Notes under the pieces: model-generated
Seen by the model: only the letters and a program-made list of their open reading frames with translations
Databases searched by the model: none
What the model was told of the DNA's origin: nothing
Made by a program: the position numbers and the translations under genes
In this document: piece after piece, positions 34,472 through 42,850 of the stretch
Layout: every line of letters starts with the position of its first letter
How positions within the stretch are numbered: the stretch's first letter is position 1
DNA from: Xaviernesmea oryzae
Lineage (GTDB): Bacteria; Pseudomonadota; Alphaproteobacteria; Rhizobiales; Rhizobiaceae
DNA length: 64,000 bases
Direction of reading: 5' to 3'
NCBI RefSeq assembly: GCF_900109605.1
Contig: NZ_FOAM01000016.1
Coordinates: 1-64,000 of the forward strand

Positions 34472-36154
34472 GTGAGACTCGACCCATCGAGGGTGCGCAA
34501 GCGGCTTCATCTGATTTCCGGCCTGATCCTCGGCCTCTTCCTGTTGACCCATTTCGCCAATCACGCATTGGGACTGATCTCCGTGCCGACGATGGAGCGC
34601 GGACGGTTGGTCTTCAATCTGTTCTGGCGCCATCCGCTCGGCACGCTGGCGCTCTACGGCTCGCTGGCCGTGCATTTCGTCCTGGCGCTGGAATCGCTCT
34701 ATCGCCGCCAGACCCTGCGCATGCCCTGGAAAGAGCGGTTGAAGATCGGTTTCGGTCTGGCCCTGCCCTTCCTGCTCGTCGGCCATGTCACCGCCACGCG
34801 GATCGACTGGGCGCTGTCAGGCTATTCCGCCGGCTATTACGACCTGCTGCCGCGCCTTTGGGGCCGCCCGATCGATCGGATCAGCCAATCCGCGGCGCTG
34901 CTCGTCGCCTGGGCGCATGGTTGCTTGGGCATCTGGTTCTGGATGCGCCCGCGCGCCTGGTATCCGCGCATGGCGCTGCTTCTCTACACGCTGGCCCTGA
35001 TGCTGCCGCTCCTGTCCCTGCTCGGCTTCGCCGCAGGCGGACGTTCGCTTGGCGCCGCCCTGCCGTCGGAAAGCTGGTTCATGAAGGGGCGCACCGATCC
35101 GGCGATGCTCGACCAGATCCGCATTGCCATCTTCGCCGCGCTCTCCCTGTCGATCGTCGGCGTGCTCGTCGCGCGCATCATTCCCATGCGCGGCAAGGTG
35201 CGCATCCGCTATCCCGATGGACGCGTTCTCTCGGTCAACAGGGGCTTCAGCGTGCTGGAGGCGAGCCGCGCCGCCGGCATCGCCCATGTGGCGATCTGTG
35301 GCGGGCGCGGGCGCTGCTCCACCTGCAGGGTGCGCGTGACCGAGGGGCTCGACCGGCTGCCGCCTGTAAGCGACGGCGAGCGGGCAACGCTGGAGCGCAT
35401 CCAGGCGCCCGACAATGTGCGCCTTGCCTGTCAACTGAGGCCACAAGCCGATATCGCCATTGCCCCCGTGCTGGGCGCGGAAAATATCGGGCTGAAGGTT
35501 CAAACGGCGGAGGAGGAAACGGGCGGGCGCGAACGGCGTATCGCCGTGCTTTTTTGCGATCTGCGTGATTTTACCCGCATGAGCCAGCAGCATCTGCCCT
35601 TCGACACGGTGTTCCTGCTCAACCGCTATTTCGAAATGGTCGGCGAGGCCGTGGAAAATTCCGGCGGGGTCATCAACAAGTTCATCGGCGATGGCGTCTT
35701 CGCCATGTTCGGCCTGCAAAGCCGGATCGGCGAGGCCAGCCTTCAGGCGCTGACCGCGGCCTCCGAAATTTCCTACGGCATCCGCCTGCTCAACCACCGT
35801 TTCGAGAGCGAGCTGAACCGGCCTTTCCGCGTGGCCATGGGCATGCATGCGGGACCAGCCATCATCGGCCGGATCGGCTATGGGCAGGCAGCCTCGCTCA
35901 CCGCCGTGGGCGACACGGTGAATGCCGCCAGCCGGCTCGAAGGCTTTGCCAAGGAATATGATGCCGAACTCGCCGTCTCCGCCGATCTCATGCGTCATGC
36001 CGGCGTGGCGCTTGACGACCAGCCGACCTTCCCCATCACCATTCGCGGGCGCAGCGGCACGCTGGAAACCCTGATCATCCAGGATGCCCGCAGCCTTGCC
36101 GTGATGGTCGACGAGGTGCGCAAGCCAGGCGAGATGGCAGTCGAAAGGCCGTGA
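34472..36154 (+). CDS. cyaC: Redox-responsive adenylate cyclase: heme membrane anchor, [2Fe-2S] and class III cyclase
   Basis: The 560-residue fusion starts with about 235 residues of membrane helices resembling succinate-dehydrogenase cytochrome b. Candidate heme histidines are H27/H31 (LTHFANH), H68 (VHFVLALES), H105 and H149. Next is a plant-type ferredoxin domain with C276, C282, C285 (CGGRGRCSTC) and C320. A class III cyclase domain follows (from about 355), with metal aspartates in VLFCDLRDFT, then KFIGDGVFAMFG and GDTVNAASRLEGFAK. S. meliloti CyaC is a described quinone-responsive diheme cyclase of this type. It starts with GTG after AGGAGGG. It lies inside the pyrimidine region. Confidence 0.85.
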   Translation: MRLDPSRVRKRLHLISGLILGLFLLTHFANHALGLISVPTMERGRLVFNLFWRHPLGTLALYGSLAVHFVLALESLYRRQTLRMPWKERLKIGFGLALPFLLVGHVTATRIDWALSGYSAGYYDLLPRLWGRPIDRISQSAALLVAWAHGCLGIWFWMRPRAWYPRMALLLYTLALMLPLLSLLGFAAGGRSLGAALPSESWFMKGRTDPAMLDQIRIAIFAALSLSIVGVLVARIIPMRGKVRIRYPDGRVLSVNRGFSVLEASRAAGIAHVAICGGRGRCSTCRVRVTEGLDRLPPVSDGERATLERIQAPDNVRLACQLRPQADIAIAPVLGAENIGLKVQTAEEETGGRERRIAVLFCDLRDFTRMSQQHLPFDTVFLLNRYFEMVGEAVENSGGVINKFIGDGVFAMFGLQSRIGEASLQALTAASEISYGIRLLNHRFESELNRPFRVAMGMHAGPAIIGRIGYGQAASLTAVGDTVNAASRLEGFAKEYDAELAVSADLMRHAGVALDDQPTFPITIRGRSGTLETLIIQDARSLAVMVDEVRKPGEMAVERP

Positions 36155-36261
36155 CATCACAGCATGCCGCGCGGATCCGTTTGGCGGCCGTGAGACAAGG
36201 ACATGCTGTTCAGCCAAGACCTTACGGCATGCCATGAGAACACGACGGAATGCGACACGGC

Positions 36262-36912
36262 TCAAGGAACCGTGGACTGCACCTTCAGCCCATTCAGGAA
36301 CAATTGCTCCAGAAACCGGGCGGCATCCTCGAAACGCCCCTCGCCCGCCAGATCCTCGCCGAGCACTGCGCGCACCTGCACGTCGAAATCGGCATAATGC
36401 TGGGTGGTGGCCCAGATGGCGAAGATCAGATGGTAGGGATCGCATTTGGCGATCTTGCCGGCCTTGGCCCAGGCGCGGATCACCTGCGCCTTCTCATCCA
36501 CCAGCTGCTTCAGCGGGCCGACGAGCTCATCCTCGATATGCGGCGCCCCCTGCAACACCTCATTGGCGAAGAGCCGGCTCTCGCGCGGGAAATCGCGCGA
36601 CATTTCCAGCTTGCGACGGATATAGCTGCGGATCTCGGCCGACGGATTGCCCTCGGCATCGAAAGCACGCAGGGGGTCGAGCCAAGTATCGAGCACCCGC
36701 TCGATCAAGGCGCGGTGCATCGCCTCCTTGGTACGGAAATAATAGAGCAGGTTCGGCTTGGACATGCCGGCCACTTCGGCGATTTGATCGATGGTGGACC
36801 CGCGAAAGCCATTGGTGGCGAAAACCTCGAGCGCCGCCTCCAGAATCCGCTCTTCTTTCTCCTCCTGAATCCGGGTGCGTCTCTGCGTCTTCGCTGCTCT
36901 GGGAAGTGCCAT
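36262..36912 (-). CDS. TetR-family regulator, RutR-like
   Basis: The 216-residue regulator has a TetR HTH (EERILEAALEVFATNGF, then STIDQIAEVAGMSKPNLLYYF) and a RutR-type C-terminal domain (ESRLFANEVLQGAPHI, ATTQHYADFDVQVRAVLGE). RutR senses uracil in E. coli. Here it sits divergent from the amidohydrolase, so control of pyrimidine catabolism is the natural inference. The frame opens at 37014; the ATG at 36912 gives the usual N-terminal length. The ribosome site is weak. Confidence 0.82.
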   Translation of the reverse strand: MALPRAAKTQRRTRIQEEKEERILEAALEVFATNGFRGSTIDQIAEVAGMSKPNLLYYFRTKEAMHRALIERVLDTWLDPLRAFDAEGNPSAEIRSYIRRKLEMSRDFPRESRLFANEVLQGAPHIEDELVGPLKQLVDEKAQVIRAWAKAGKIAKCDPYHLIFAIWATTQHYADFDVQVRAVLGEDLAGEGRFEDAARFLEQLFLNGLKVQSTVP

Positions 36913-37243
36913 GACTCTGCGCCGCGCCCCTTCATCAATTCCAGCCGCCAGCCTTTGAGAATTTTTGATTTTTCCGTCTTGAGTGCAGGCTTGGAAGCTC
37001 ATAATGTTTACCAACCGGTCAAATTATCAGTCAGTTCGCCAGTAAAGGCAACGGCCGATCGGAAGGCGGCTCAGAAAAACGGGCCGCCCGCCGAAGACCA
37101 TCTCGCCATGTCTTTCGGCTTTGGCGAACAACAAAAAGGCCGCATGCGGGCGCACCCGCAAAGCAGGCCAAGCATGGGAACGACGCAAGGCACCCGATGG
37201 CATCACCACCATCGGCGCCCGCGACAATGAGAAAGGGAGACGC

Positions 37244-38494
37244 ATGGCAGCGCCAGGCGAGAACATGCGCGTCAACGCCGACAGGCTCTGGGACGCGCTG
37301 ATGGACATGGCCAGGATCGGCCCCGGCATTGCCGGCGGCAACAACCGCCAGACCCTGACCGATGCGGATGCCGAGGGACGCGCCCTCTTCCAGTCCTGGT
37401 GCGAAGCCGCCGGACTGACCATGGGCGTCGACAAGATGGGCACCATGTTCGCGACCCGCGCCGGTGAGGATCCCGCTGCCCTGCCCGTCTATGTCGGCTC
37501 GCATCTCGACACGCAGCCCACCGGCGGCAAATTCGATGGCGTGCTCGGCGTGCTCGCGGCGCTCGAAGTCGTGCGCACCATGAACGATCTCGGCATCCGC
37601 ACCAAACATCCCGTGGTCGTCACGAACTGGGCGAACGAGGAAGGCGCGCGTTTCGCCCCGGCCATGCTCGCCTCCGGCGTCTTTGCCGGCGTCCACACGC
37701 TCGACTATGCCTATGGGCGCAAGGACCCCGACGGCAAGACCTATGGCGAGGAGCTCCAGCGCATCGGCTGGCTGGGCGAGGAAGAGGTGGGCGCGCGCAA
37801 GATGCACGCCTATCTCGAATATCACATCGAGCAGGGTCCGATTCTGGAAGCCGAGAACAAGACGATTGGCGTCGTCACCCATTGCCAAGGCCTGTGGTGG
37901 CTGGAATTCACCTTGACCGGCAAGGAAGCCCATACCGGCTCGACGCCCATGGCCATGCGCGTCAATGCCGGGCTCGCCATGTCGCGCATCATCGAGATGG
38001 TGCAGCGGGTGGCGATGGAAAGCCAGCCGGATGCCGTGGGCGGCGTCGGTCAGGTGTTCTTCTCGCCCAATTCCCGCAATGTCCTGCCGGGCAAGGTGGT
38101 CTTCACCGTCGATATCCGCACCCCCGATCTCGCCAAGCTCAACCGCATGCGCGCGCGCATCGAGGCGGAAGCGGCCGAGATCTGTTTGGAAATCGGCGTC
38201 GGCTGCGCGGTCGAGGCCGTCGGCCATTTCGATCCCGTGACCTTCGATCCCGGTCTGGTCGAAACCGTGCGCCGCTCGGCCGAAAAGCTCGGCCTCTCCC
38301 ATCGCGACATCGTCTCCGGCGCCGGCCACGACGCCTGCTGGGCCGCCAAGGTCGCGCCCGCCACCATGATCATGTGCCCCTGCGTCGGCGGCCTCTCGCA
38401 CAATGAGGCGGAAGAGATCTCCAAGGATTGGGCGTCGGCCGGCTGCGACGTGCTGTTTCATGCGGTGGTGGAGACGGCGGGGCTGGTGGAGTAA
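37244..38494 (+). CDS. Zn-dependent M20 amidohydrolase, probable N-carbamoyl-beta-alanine amidohydrolase
   Basis: The 416-residue enzyme likely performs the third step of reductive pyrimidine catabolism, releasing beta-alanine, CO2 and ammonia. Metal and active-site motifs are YVGSHLDTQPTGGKFDG, TNWANEEGARFAPAMLASG, EYHIEQGP, HTGSTPM and the terminal GAGHDACWAA and GLSHNEAEE. These fit the carbamoylase/allantoate amidohydrolase family. Context (preTA, dihydropyrimidinase) decides the substrate. ATG 37244 has GGGAGA upstream. Confidence 0.88.
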   Translation: MAAPGENMRVNADRLWDALMDMARIGPGIAGGNNRQTLTDADAEGRALFQSWCEAAGLTMGVDKMGTMFATRAGEDPAALPVYVGSHLDTQPTGGKFDGVLGVLAALEVVRTMNDLGIRTKHPVVVTNWANEEGARFAPAMLASGVFAGVHTLDYAYGRKDPDGKTYGEELQRIGWLGEEEVGARKMHAYLEYHIEQGPILEAENKTIGVVTHCQGLWWLEFTLTGKEAHTGSTPMAMRVNAGLAMSRIIEMVQRVAMESQPDAVGGVGQVFFSPNSRNVLPGKVVFTVDIRTPDLAKLNRMRARIEAEAAEICLEIGVGCAVEAVGHFDPVTFDPGLVETVRRSAEKLGLSHRDIVSGAGHDACWAAKVAPATMIMCPCVGGLSHNEAEEISKDWASAGCDVLFHAVVETAGLVE

Positions 38495-38518
38495 CCGCAA
38501 TGCCTCACCCTGCCTCGC

Positions 38519-38688
38519 CCCCTCATCCGACCCTTCGGGCCACCTTCTCCCCGCTGGGGAGAAGACGGGGCGGGCGGCGCATCCGTTTCAACGACTCTGC
38601 TCCCGTAGCGCTTGCTGATAGGCTGAAGCGGCGCGGCCTTCGTCTCTTCTCCCCAGCGGGGAGAAGAGACGAAGGGTCGGATGAGGGG
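38519..38688. repeat. 170-bp inverted-repeat element (MITE/RPE-like)
   Basis: The outer ends, 38519-38537 and 38670-38688, are perfect 19-bp inverted repeats (CCCCTCATCCGACCCTTCG and its complement). Inside lie two palindromes with the same core: CTTCTCCCC/GGGGAGAAG at 38544-38564, and a 14-bp version (CGTCTCTTCTCCCC and complement) at 38641-38671. The element lies 25 bp after the amidohydrolase stop and 10 bp before the DUF559 ATG. It has no coding capacity. It shares the core with the repeats near 23.6 kb. Confidence 0.85.
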
Positions 38689-38697
38689 GTCTTGCCG

Positions 38698-39144
38698 ATG
38701 TCACCAGTCAAATCGCCTGTCAGCAAGCGGCGCCCTGGCGCCACGGCAATCGCAAGAAAGCTTCGCAAGCGGGAAACCGATGCGGAACACGTGCTTTGGG
38801 CTCAGTTGCGCAATCGGCTTCTGAACGGCCATAAATTCTCGCGCCAGATTCCTTTAGGGCCTTACGTCGTTGATTTTATTTGCCGCGAGAGGCGGTTGAT
38901 CATCGAGCTGGACGGGTTTCAACATGCCGACAGCAGAGAGGATCAGGTGAGGACCGAATGGCTCAATGGAGACGGCTATTCCGTGCTGCGCTTCTGGAAC
39001 CATGAGACGACCTATCATCTCGCGGAGGTTCTGACGACGATTCTGGCCGCATTGGATGGACGGCTTGTCGGTACGTGCGAAACCGTCAGGTTTTACTGCC
39101 GCAGCGATGCCATTCCAGGCGGGCAATCCGAGGGTCGAGGATAA
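38698..39144 (+). CDS. DUF559 endonuclease-fold protein
   Basis: The 148-residue protein matches the DUF559 group (related to Vsr and other restriction-endonuclease-fold proteins). Motifs are RKRETDAEHVLWAQLRNRLL, GHKFSRQIPLGPYVVDFIC, LIIELDGFQHADS and GYSVLRFWNHE. The acidic residues in VVDF and IELDG form the nuclease-like site. The cellular function is unknown. It starts 10 bp after an inverted-repeat element and splits two pyrimidine genes, so it looks like cargo rather than part of the pathway. The frame is open further upstream through the repeat, but this ATG begins the conserved part. Confidence 0.8.
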   Translation: MSPVKSPVSKRRPGATAIARKLRKRETDAEHVLWAQLRNRLLNGHKFSRQIPLGPYVVDFICRERRLIIELDGFQHADSREDQVRTEWLNGDGYSVLRFWNHETTYHLAEVLTTILAALDGRLVGTCETVRFYCRSDAIPGGQSEGRG

Positions 39145-39217
39145 CGAGCTTATACAGGCCTAGCGGCCAGCCAGCCCATAAGAGAGCGATGCAATGTCGC
39201 CGAAGAGGAGAACAGCC

Positions 39218-40675
39218 ATGACCAGCACCATCATCAAGAACGGCACCATCGTCACCGCCGACCTCACCTACAAGGCCGACATTCGCATCGAAGACGGCGT
39301 GATCTCCGAGATCGGGCCGAATCTGACGGGCGGAGCCGAGCTGGACGCGACCGGCTGTTATGTCATGCCCGGCGGGATCGACCCGCACACGCATCTGGAA
39401 ATGCCATTCATGGGCACCTATTCGGCCGATGATTTCGACAGCGGCACGCGCGCCGCTCTGGCCGGCGGCACGACCATGGTGGTGGATTTCGCGCTGCCCA
39501 ATCCCGGCCAGTCCATGCTCGACGCGCTGACCATGTGGGACAACAAGACCTCGCGCGCGGCCTGCGACTATTCTTTCCATATGGCGATCACCTGGTGGGG
39601 CGAGCAGGTCTTCAACGAGATGGAGACCATTGTCCGCGACAAGGGCATCAACACCTTCAAGCATTTCATGGCCTATAAGGGCGCGCTGATGGTGGATGAC
39701 GACGAGATGTTCTCCTCCTTTCAGCGCTGCGCTGAGCTCGGCGCCCTGCCGCTCGTCCATGCCGAAAACGGCGATGTGGTGGCGCAGATGCAGGCGAAAC
39801 TGATGGCCGAGGGCAATGACGGGCCGGAAGCACATGCCTATTCCCGCCCGCCCGAGGTGGAGGGCGAGGCCACCAACCGCGCGATCATGATCGCCGACAT
39901 GGCCGGCTGCCCGGTCTATATCGTCCACACCTCCTGCGAGCAGAGCCATGAGGCGATCCGCCGCGCCCGGCAGAAGGGCATGCGCGTCTATGGCGAGCCG
40001 CTGGTCCAGCATTTGACGCTGGATGAGAGCGAATATTTCAACAAGGATTGGGACCATGCGGCGCGGCGGGTGATGTCGCCGCCCTTCCGCAGCAAGACGC
40101 ATCAGGACAGCCTGTGGGCGGGCTTGGCGTCGGGCTCGCTGCAATGCGTGGCGACGGACCATTGCGCCTTTACCACCCAGCAGAAGCGTACCGGCCTTGG
40201 CGATTTCCGCAAGATCCCGAACGGCACCGGCGGGCTCGAAGACCGGCTGCCGATGCTCTGGACCTATGGGGTGAGCACCGGCCGTCTGACGATGAATGAG
40301 TTCGTCGCCGTCACCTCGACCAACATCGCCAAGATCCTCAATATCTACCCGAAGAAGGGTGCGATCCTGGTCGGGGCCGATGCCGATCTGATCGTCTGGG
40401 ACCCCAAGCGCGGCAAGATGATTACCGCCGCCAGCCAGCAATCGGCGATCGATTACAATGTCTTCGAGGGCAAGCAGGTGATGGGCCTGCCGCGCTTCAC
40501 GCTGACGCGCGGCCAGGTGGCGGTGGAGGAAGGGGCGATGAAGAGCCAGGAAGGCCATGGCCGCTTCGTGCCCCGCCCGCCGCTGACCGCGCCCGCCAAG
40601 GCGCTCTCCACTTGGAAGGCACTGACTGCGCCGCGCAAGGTGGAGCGTACGGGAATACCGGTGAGCGGGGTGTGA
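39218..40675 (+). CDS. hydA: Dihydropyrimidinase (D-hydantoinase)
   Basis: The 485-residue amidohydrolase opens dihydrouracil or dihydrothymine to the N-carbamoyl amino acid. The zinc motif is GGIDPHTHLEMPFMG; the carbamylated lysine is expected in FKHFMAYKGALM; further ligands lie in PLVHAENGD, YIVHTSCEQ and ATDHCAF. It starts at ATG 39218 with AGAGGAG upstream. It is the second enzyme of the pathway formed with preTA and the amidohydrolase. Confidence 0.93.
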   Translation: MTSTIIKNGTIVTADLTYKADIRIEDGVISEIGPNLTGGAELDATGCYVMPGGIDPHTHLEMPFMGTYSADDFDSGTRAALAGGTTMVVDFALPNPGQSMLDALTMWDNKTSRAACDYSFHMAITWWGEQVFNEMETIVRDKGINTFKHFMAYKGALMVDDDEMFSSFQRCAELGALPLVHAENGDVVAQMQAKLMAEGNDGPEAHAYSRPPEVEGEATNRAIMIADMAGCPVYIVHTSCEQSHEAIRRARQKGMRVYGEPLVQHLTLDESEYFNKDWDHAARRVMSPPFRSKTHQDSLWAGLASGSLQCVATDHCAFTTQQKRTGLGDFRKIPNGTGGLEDRLPMLWTYGVSTGRLTMNEFVAVTSTNIAKILNIYPKKGAILVGADADLIVWDPKRGKMITAASQQSAIDYNVFEGKQVMGLPRFTLTRGQVAVEEGAMKSQEGHGRFVPRPPLTAPAKALSTWKALTAPRKVERTGIPVSGV

Positions 40676-40775
40676 GAAGCGAAGGCCGCATGCGCGTCCA
40701 CACCAATTTCGCGCCCGCTGCAACCTTCCGCATTGCGCCCGGCCTGGCTTGGGCGCAGTCTCCCCCGGTGATCCG

Positions 40776-41582
40776 ATGAGCGTGCCCGCAATGATCCCCT
40801 CGCCTGCCTCCGTCATCTCCGCGCGCAAGCTCGGCCTCACCTTCAAGACCGCAGACGGGCCCGTGACGGCCCTGACCGGGGTCGATCTCGATATCGCCAA
40901 GGGCGATTTCGTCTCCTTCATCGGGCCTTCGGGCTGCGGCAAGACCACCTTTCTGCGGGTGATCGCCGATCTCGAACGCCCGACCGACGGCACCATCACC
41001 GTCAATGGCACGACGCCGGAGGATGCACGGCGCAACCGCTCCTATGGCTATGTCTTCCAGGCGGCGGCGCTTTATCCCTGGCGCACCATCGAGGACAATA
41101 TCGCGCTGCCGCTTGAGATCATGGGCACGCCGCCCGCCGAGCGAAAGGCTCGTATTGAGCGGGTCTTGGCCCTGGTCAATCTCACCGGCTTCGGGCGAAA
41201 ATTCCCCTGGCAATTGTCCGGCGGCATGCAGCAGCGCGCCTCCATCGCCCGGGCGCTGGCCTTCGATGCCGATCTCTTGTTGATGGACGAGCCCTTCGGC
41301 GCGCTGGACGAGATCGTGCGCGACCACCTGAACGAGCAATTGTTGAAGCTCTGGGCGCAGACGAACAAGACCATCTGCTTCGTCACCCATTCCATTCCCG
41401 AGGCCGTCTATCTCTCGACCAAGATCGTGGTGATGAGCCCGCGCCCTGGCCGGGTGACCGATGTCATCACCTCCACCCTTCCCAAGGAGAGGCCACTCGA
41501 CATTCGCGAGACGCCGGAGTTTCTCGAGATCGCCGCTCGGGTGCGCGAGGGTCTGCGCGCGGGGCACAGCTATGACGAATAG
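40776..41582 (+). CDS. ABC transporter ATP-binding protein (pyrimidine uptake, TauB/SsuB-like)
   Basis: The 268-residue ATPase has Walker A FIGPSGCGKTTFLR, Q-loop YVFQAAALYPWRT, signature LSGGMQQRASIARAL, Walker B LLLMDEPFGALDEI and switch FVTHSIPEAV. It is of the nitrate/sulfonate/HMP class, which pairs with NMT1-like binding proteins. It begins the transport block after hydA and so is probably for pyrimidines or their precursors. A TTG at 40749 is an alternative start. Confidence 0.85.
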   Translation: MSVPAMIPSPASVISARKLGLTFKTADGPVTALTGVDLDIAKGDFVSFIGPSGCGKTTFLRVIADLERPTDGTITVNGTTPEDARRNRSYGYVFQAAALYPWRTIEDNIALPLEIMGTPPAERKARIERVLALVNLTGFGRKFPWQLSGGMQQRASIARALAFDADLLLMDEPFGALDEIVRDHLNEQLLKLWAQTNKTICFVTHSIPEAVYLSTKIVVMSPRPGRVTDVITSTLPKERPLDIRETPEFLEIAARVREGLRAGHSYDE

Positions 41583-41633
41583 ACAGTCGATCCTTTCCCA
41601 GGACCGGCGGCTCTGTCGATCGGGAGATCCGGC

Positions 41634-41969
41634 ATGAGCGGGCGTTTTCTTCTTCTTCTCGTCGTCTCCATCCCGATCTTCCTCGTCGCCGCCACTGTCT
41701 CGCGCGCCTATGTCAGCTCCGAGCGCTGGCCGCTGCTCGTGCTGTCGCTGCTGCTTTACTGCATCGGCAATCTTCTGATGATCCGGCTGATGCGCGAAGG
41801 CGGTCTCGGTCTTGCCATATCGCTGTCGGCCATCGGGCAGCTGGTGGCGATCAACGGCATTGCCTTTGTCGTTTTCGGCGAACGCTTGACGGTGCCGCAG
41901 ATGGCCGGCGTGGCCCTGGGTGTCGTTGCCATGGGGCTGATGCTCTTTCCGACGGGGAGCAAGCCATGA
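41634..41969 (+). CDS. Small four-helix DMT/SMR-like membrane protein in the ABC operon
   Basis: The 111-residue protein has four hydrophobic segments and SMR/EamA-like wording (LLMIRLMREGGLGLAISLSA, FGERLTVPQMAGVALGVVAMG). It lacks the membrane glutamate of EmrE in helix 1. It lies between the ATPase and first permease genes and overlaps the latter by 4 nt, so it is translated with the importer. It may be an accessory subunit or an independent exporter; function is unknown. Confidence 0.7.
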   Translation: MSGRFLLLLVVSIPIFLVAATVSRAYVSSERWPLLVLSLLLYCIGNLLMIRLMREGGLGLAISLSAIGQLVAINGIAFVVFGERLTVPQMAGVALGVVAMGLMLFPTGSKP

Positions 41970-42850
41970 GCCAGACCCACGCCATGCGCGACAAGATCCT
42001 GCCTGTCGTCACCATCCTCCTCGCCGTGCTGGTTTTCTGGTACGCGGCCGCCGCCTGGCTCAACGCGCCCTTCGAGCGCGACACGGCCGCACGGGCGGGA
42101 ACCACCATCGCGCTCACAGACCTTCTGAAGAACACGATGATGCAGGAGCGCCCGGTGCTGCCGGCCCCGCATCAGGTCTTTGCCGAGCTGTGGGATACGA
42201 CCGTCAACAAGCCGATCACCTCCAAGCGCAGCCTGGTCTACCACGCCTGGGTCACGCTCTCGGCCACGCTGCTCGGCTTTGCCATCGGCACGGTGCTCGG
42301 CATTGTGCTCGCCGTTGGCATCGTGCATAACCGGGCCATGGACCGCTCGCTCATGCCCTGGGTGATCGCCAGCCAGACGATCCCGATCCTCGCCGTCGCG
42401 CCCATGATCATCGTCGTGCTCAACGCCATCGGCCTGTCTGGCATCCTGCCCAAGGCGCTAATTTCCACTTACCTTTCCTTCTTTCCCATCGTCGTCGGCA
42501 TGGTGAAGGGCCTTCGCAGCCCCGAACAGATCCAGCTCGACCTGATGCGCACCTATGATGCCAGCCCCGCCCAAGTGCTGACCAAGCTGCGCTGGCCGGC
42601 CGCCATGCCCTATCTCTTCACCTCGCTGAAGGTGGCGATCGCCATTTCGCTGGTCGGCGCCATCGTCGGCGAGCTGCCGACTGGGGCTGTGGCAGGGCTC
42701 GGCGCGCGGCTGCTCGCCGGCTCCTATTATGGACAGACTGTGCAGATCTGGTCGGCGCTGTTCATGGCGGCGGGGCTTGCCGCCGTGCTGGTGCTTGTTG
42801 TCGGCATGCTGCATGCCATGGTCTTGAAACGCATGGGGGCGCGGCCATGA
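41966..42850 (+). CDS. ABC transporter permease (pyrimidine importer), first
   Basis: The 294-residue BPD_transp_1 permease has an N-terminal helix, a roughly 70-residue periplasmic stretch, and five core helices. The EAA-like loop is LMRTYDASPAQVLTKLRWPAAMPY. It overlaps its neighbours by 4 nt on both sides. It forms a heterodimer with the next gene product. Confidence 0.87.
   Translation: MSQTHAMRDKILPVVTILLAVLVFWYAAAAWLNAPFERDTAARAGTTIALTDLLKNTMMQERPVLPAPHQVFAELWDTTVNKPITSKRSLVYHAWVTLSATLLGFAIGTVLGIVLAVGIVHNRAMDRSLMPWVIASQTIPILAVAPMIIVVLNAIGLSGILPKALISTYLSFFPIVVGMVKGLRSPEQIQLDLMRTYDASPAQVLTKLRWPAAMPYLFTSLKVAIAISLVGAIVGELPTGAVAGLGARLLAGSYYGQTVQIWSALFMAAGLAAVLVLVVGMLHAMVLKRMGARP

Noticed and set aside
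38428-38697. Upstream extension of the DUF559 frame
   Set aside because: It is a translation of the inverted-repeat element (Arg/Gly/Pro-rich), not conserved protein sequence.
39086-41035. 649-codon minus-strand frame
   Set aside because: It lies wholly antisense to hydA and the ABC ATPase, whose motifs are intact; long antisense frames are normal in high-GC DNA.
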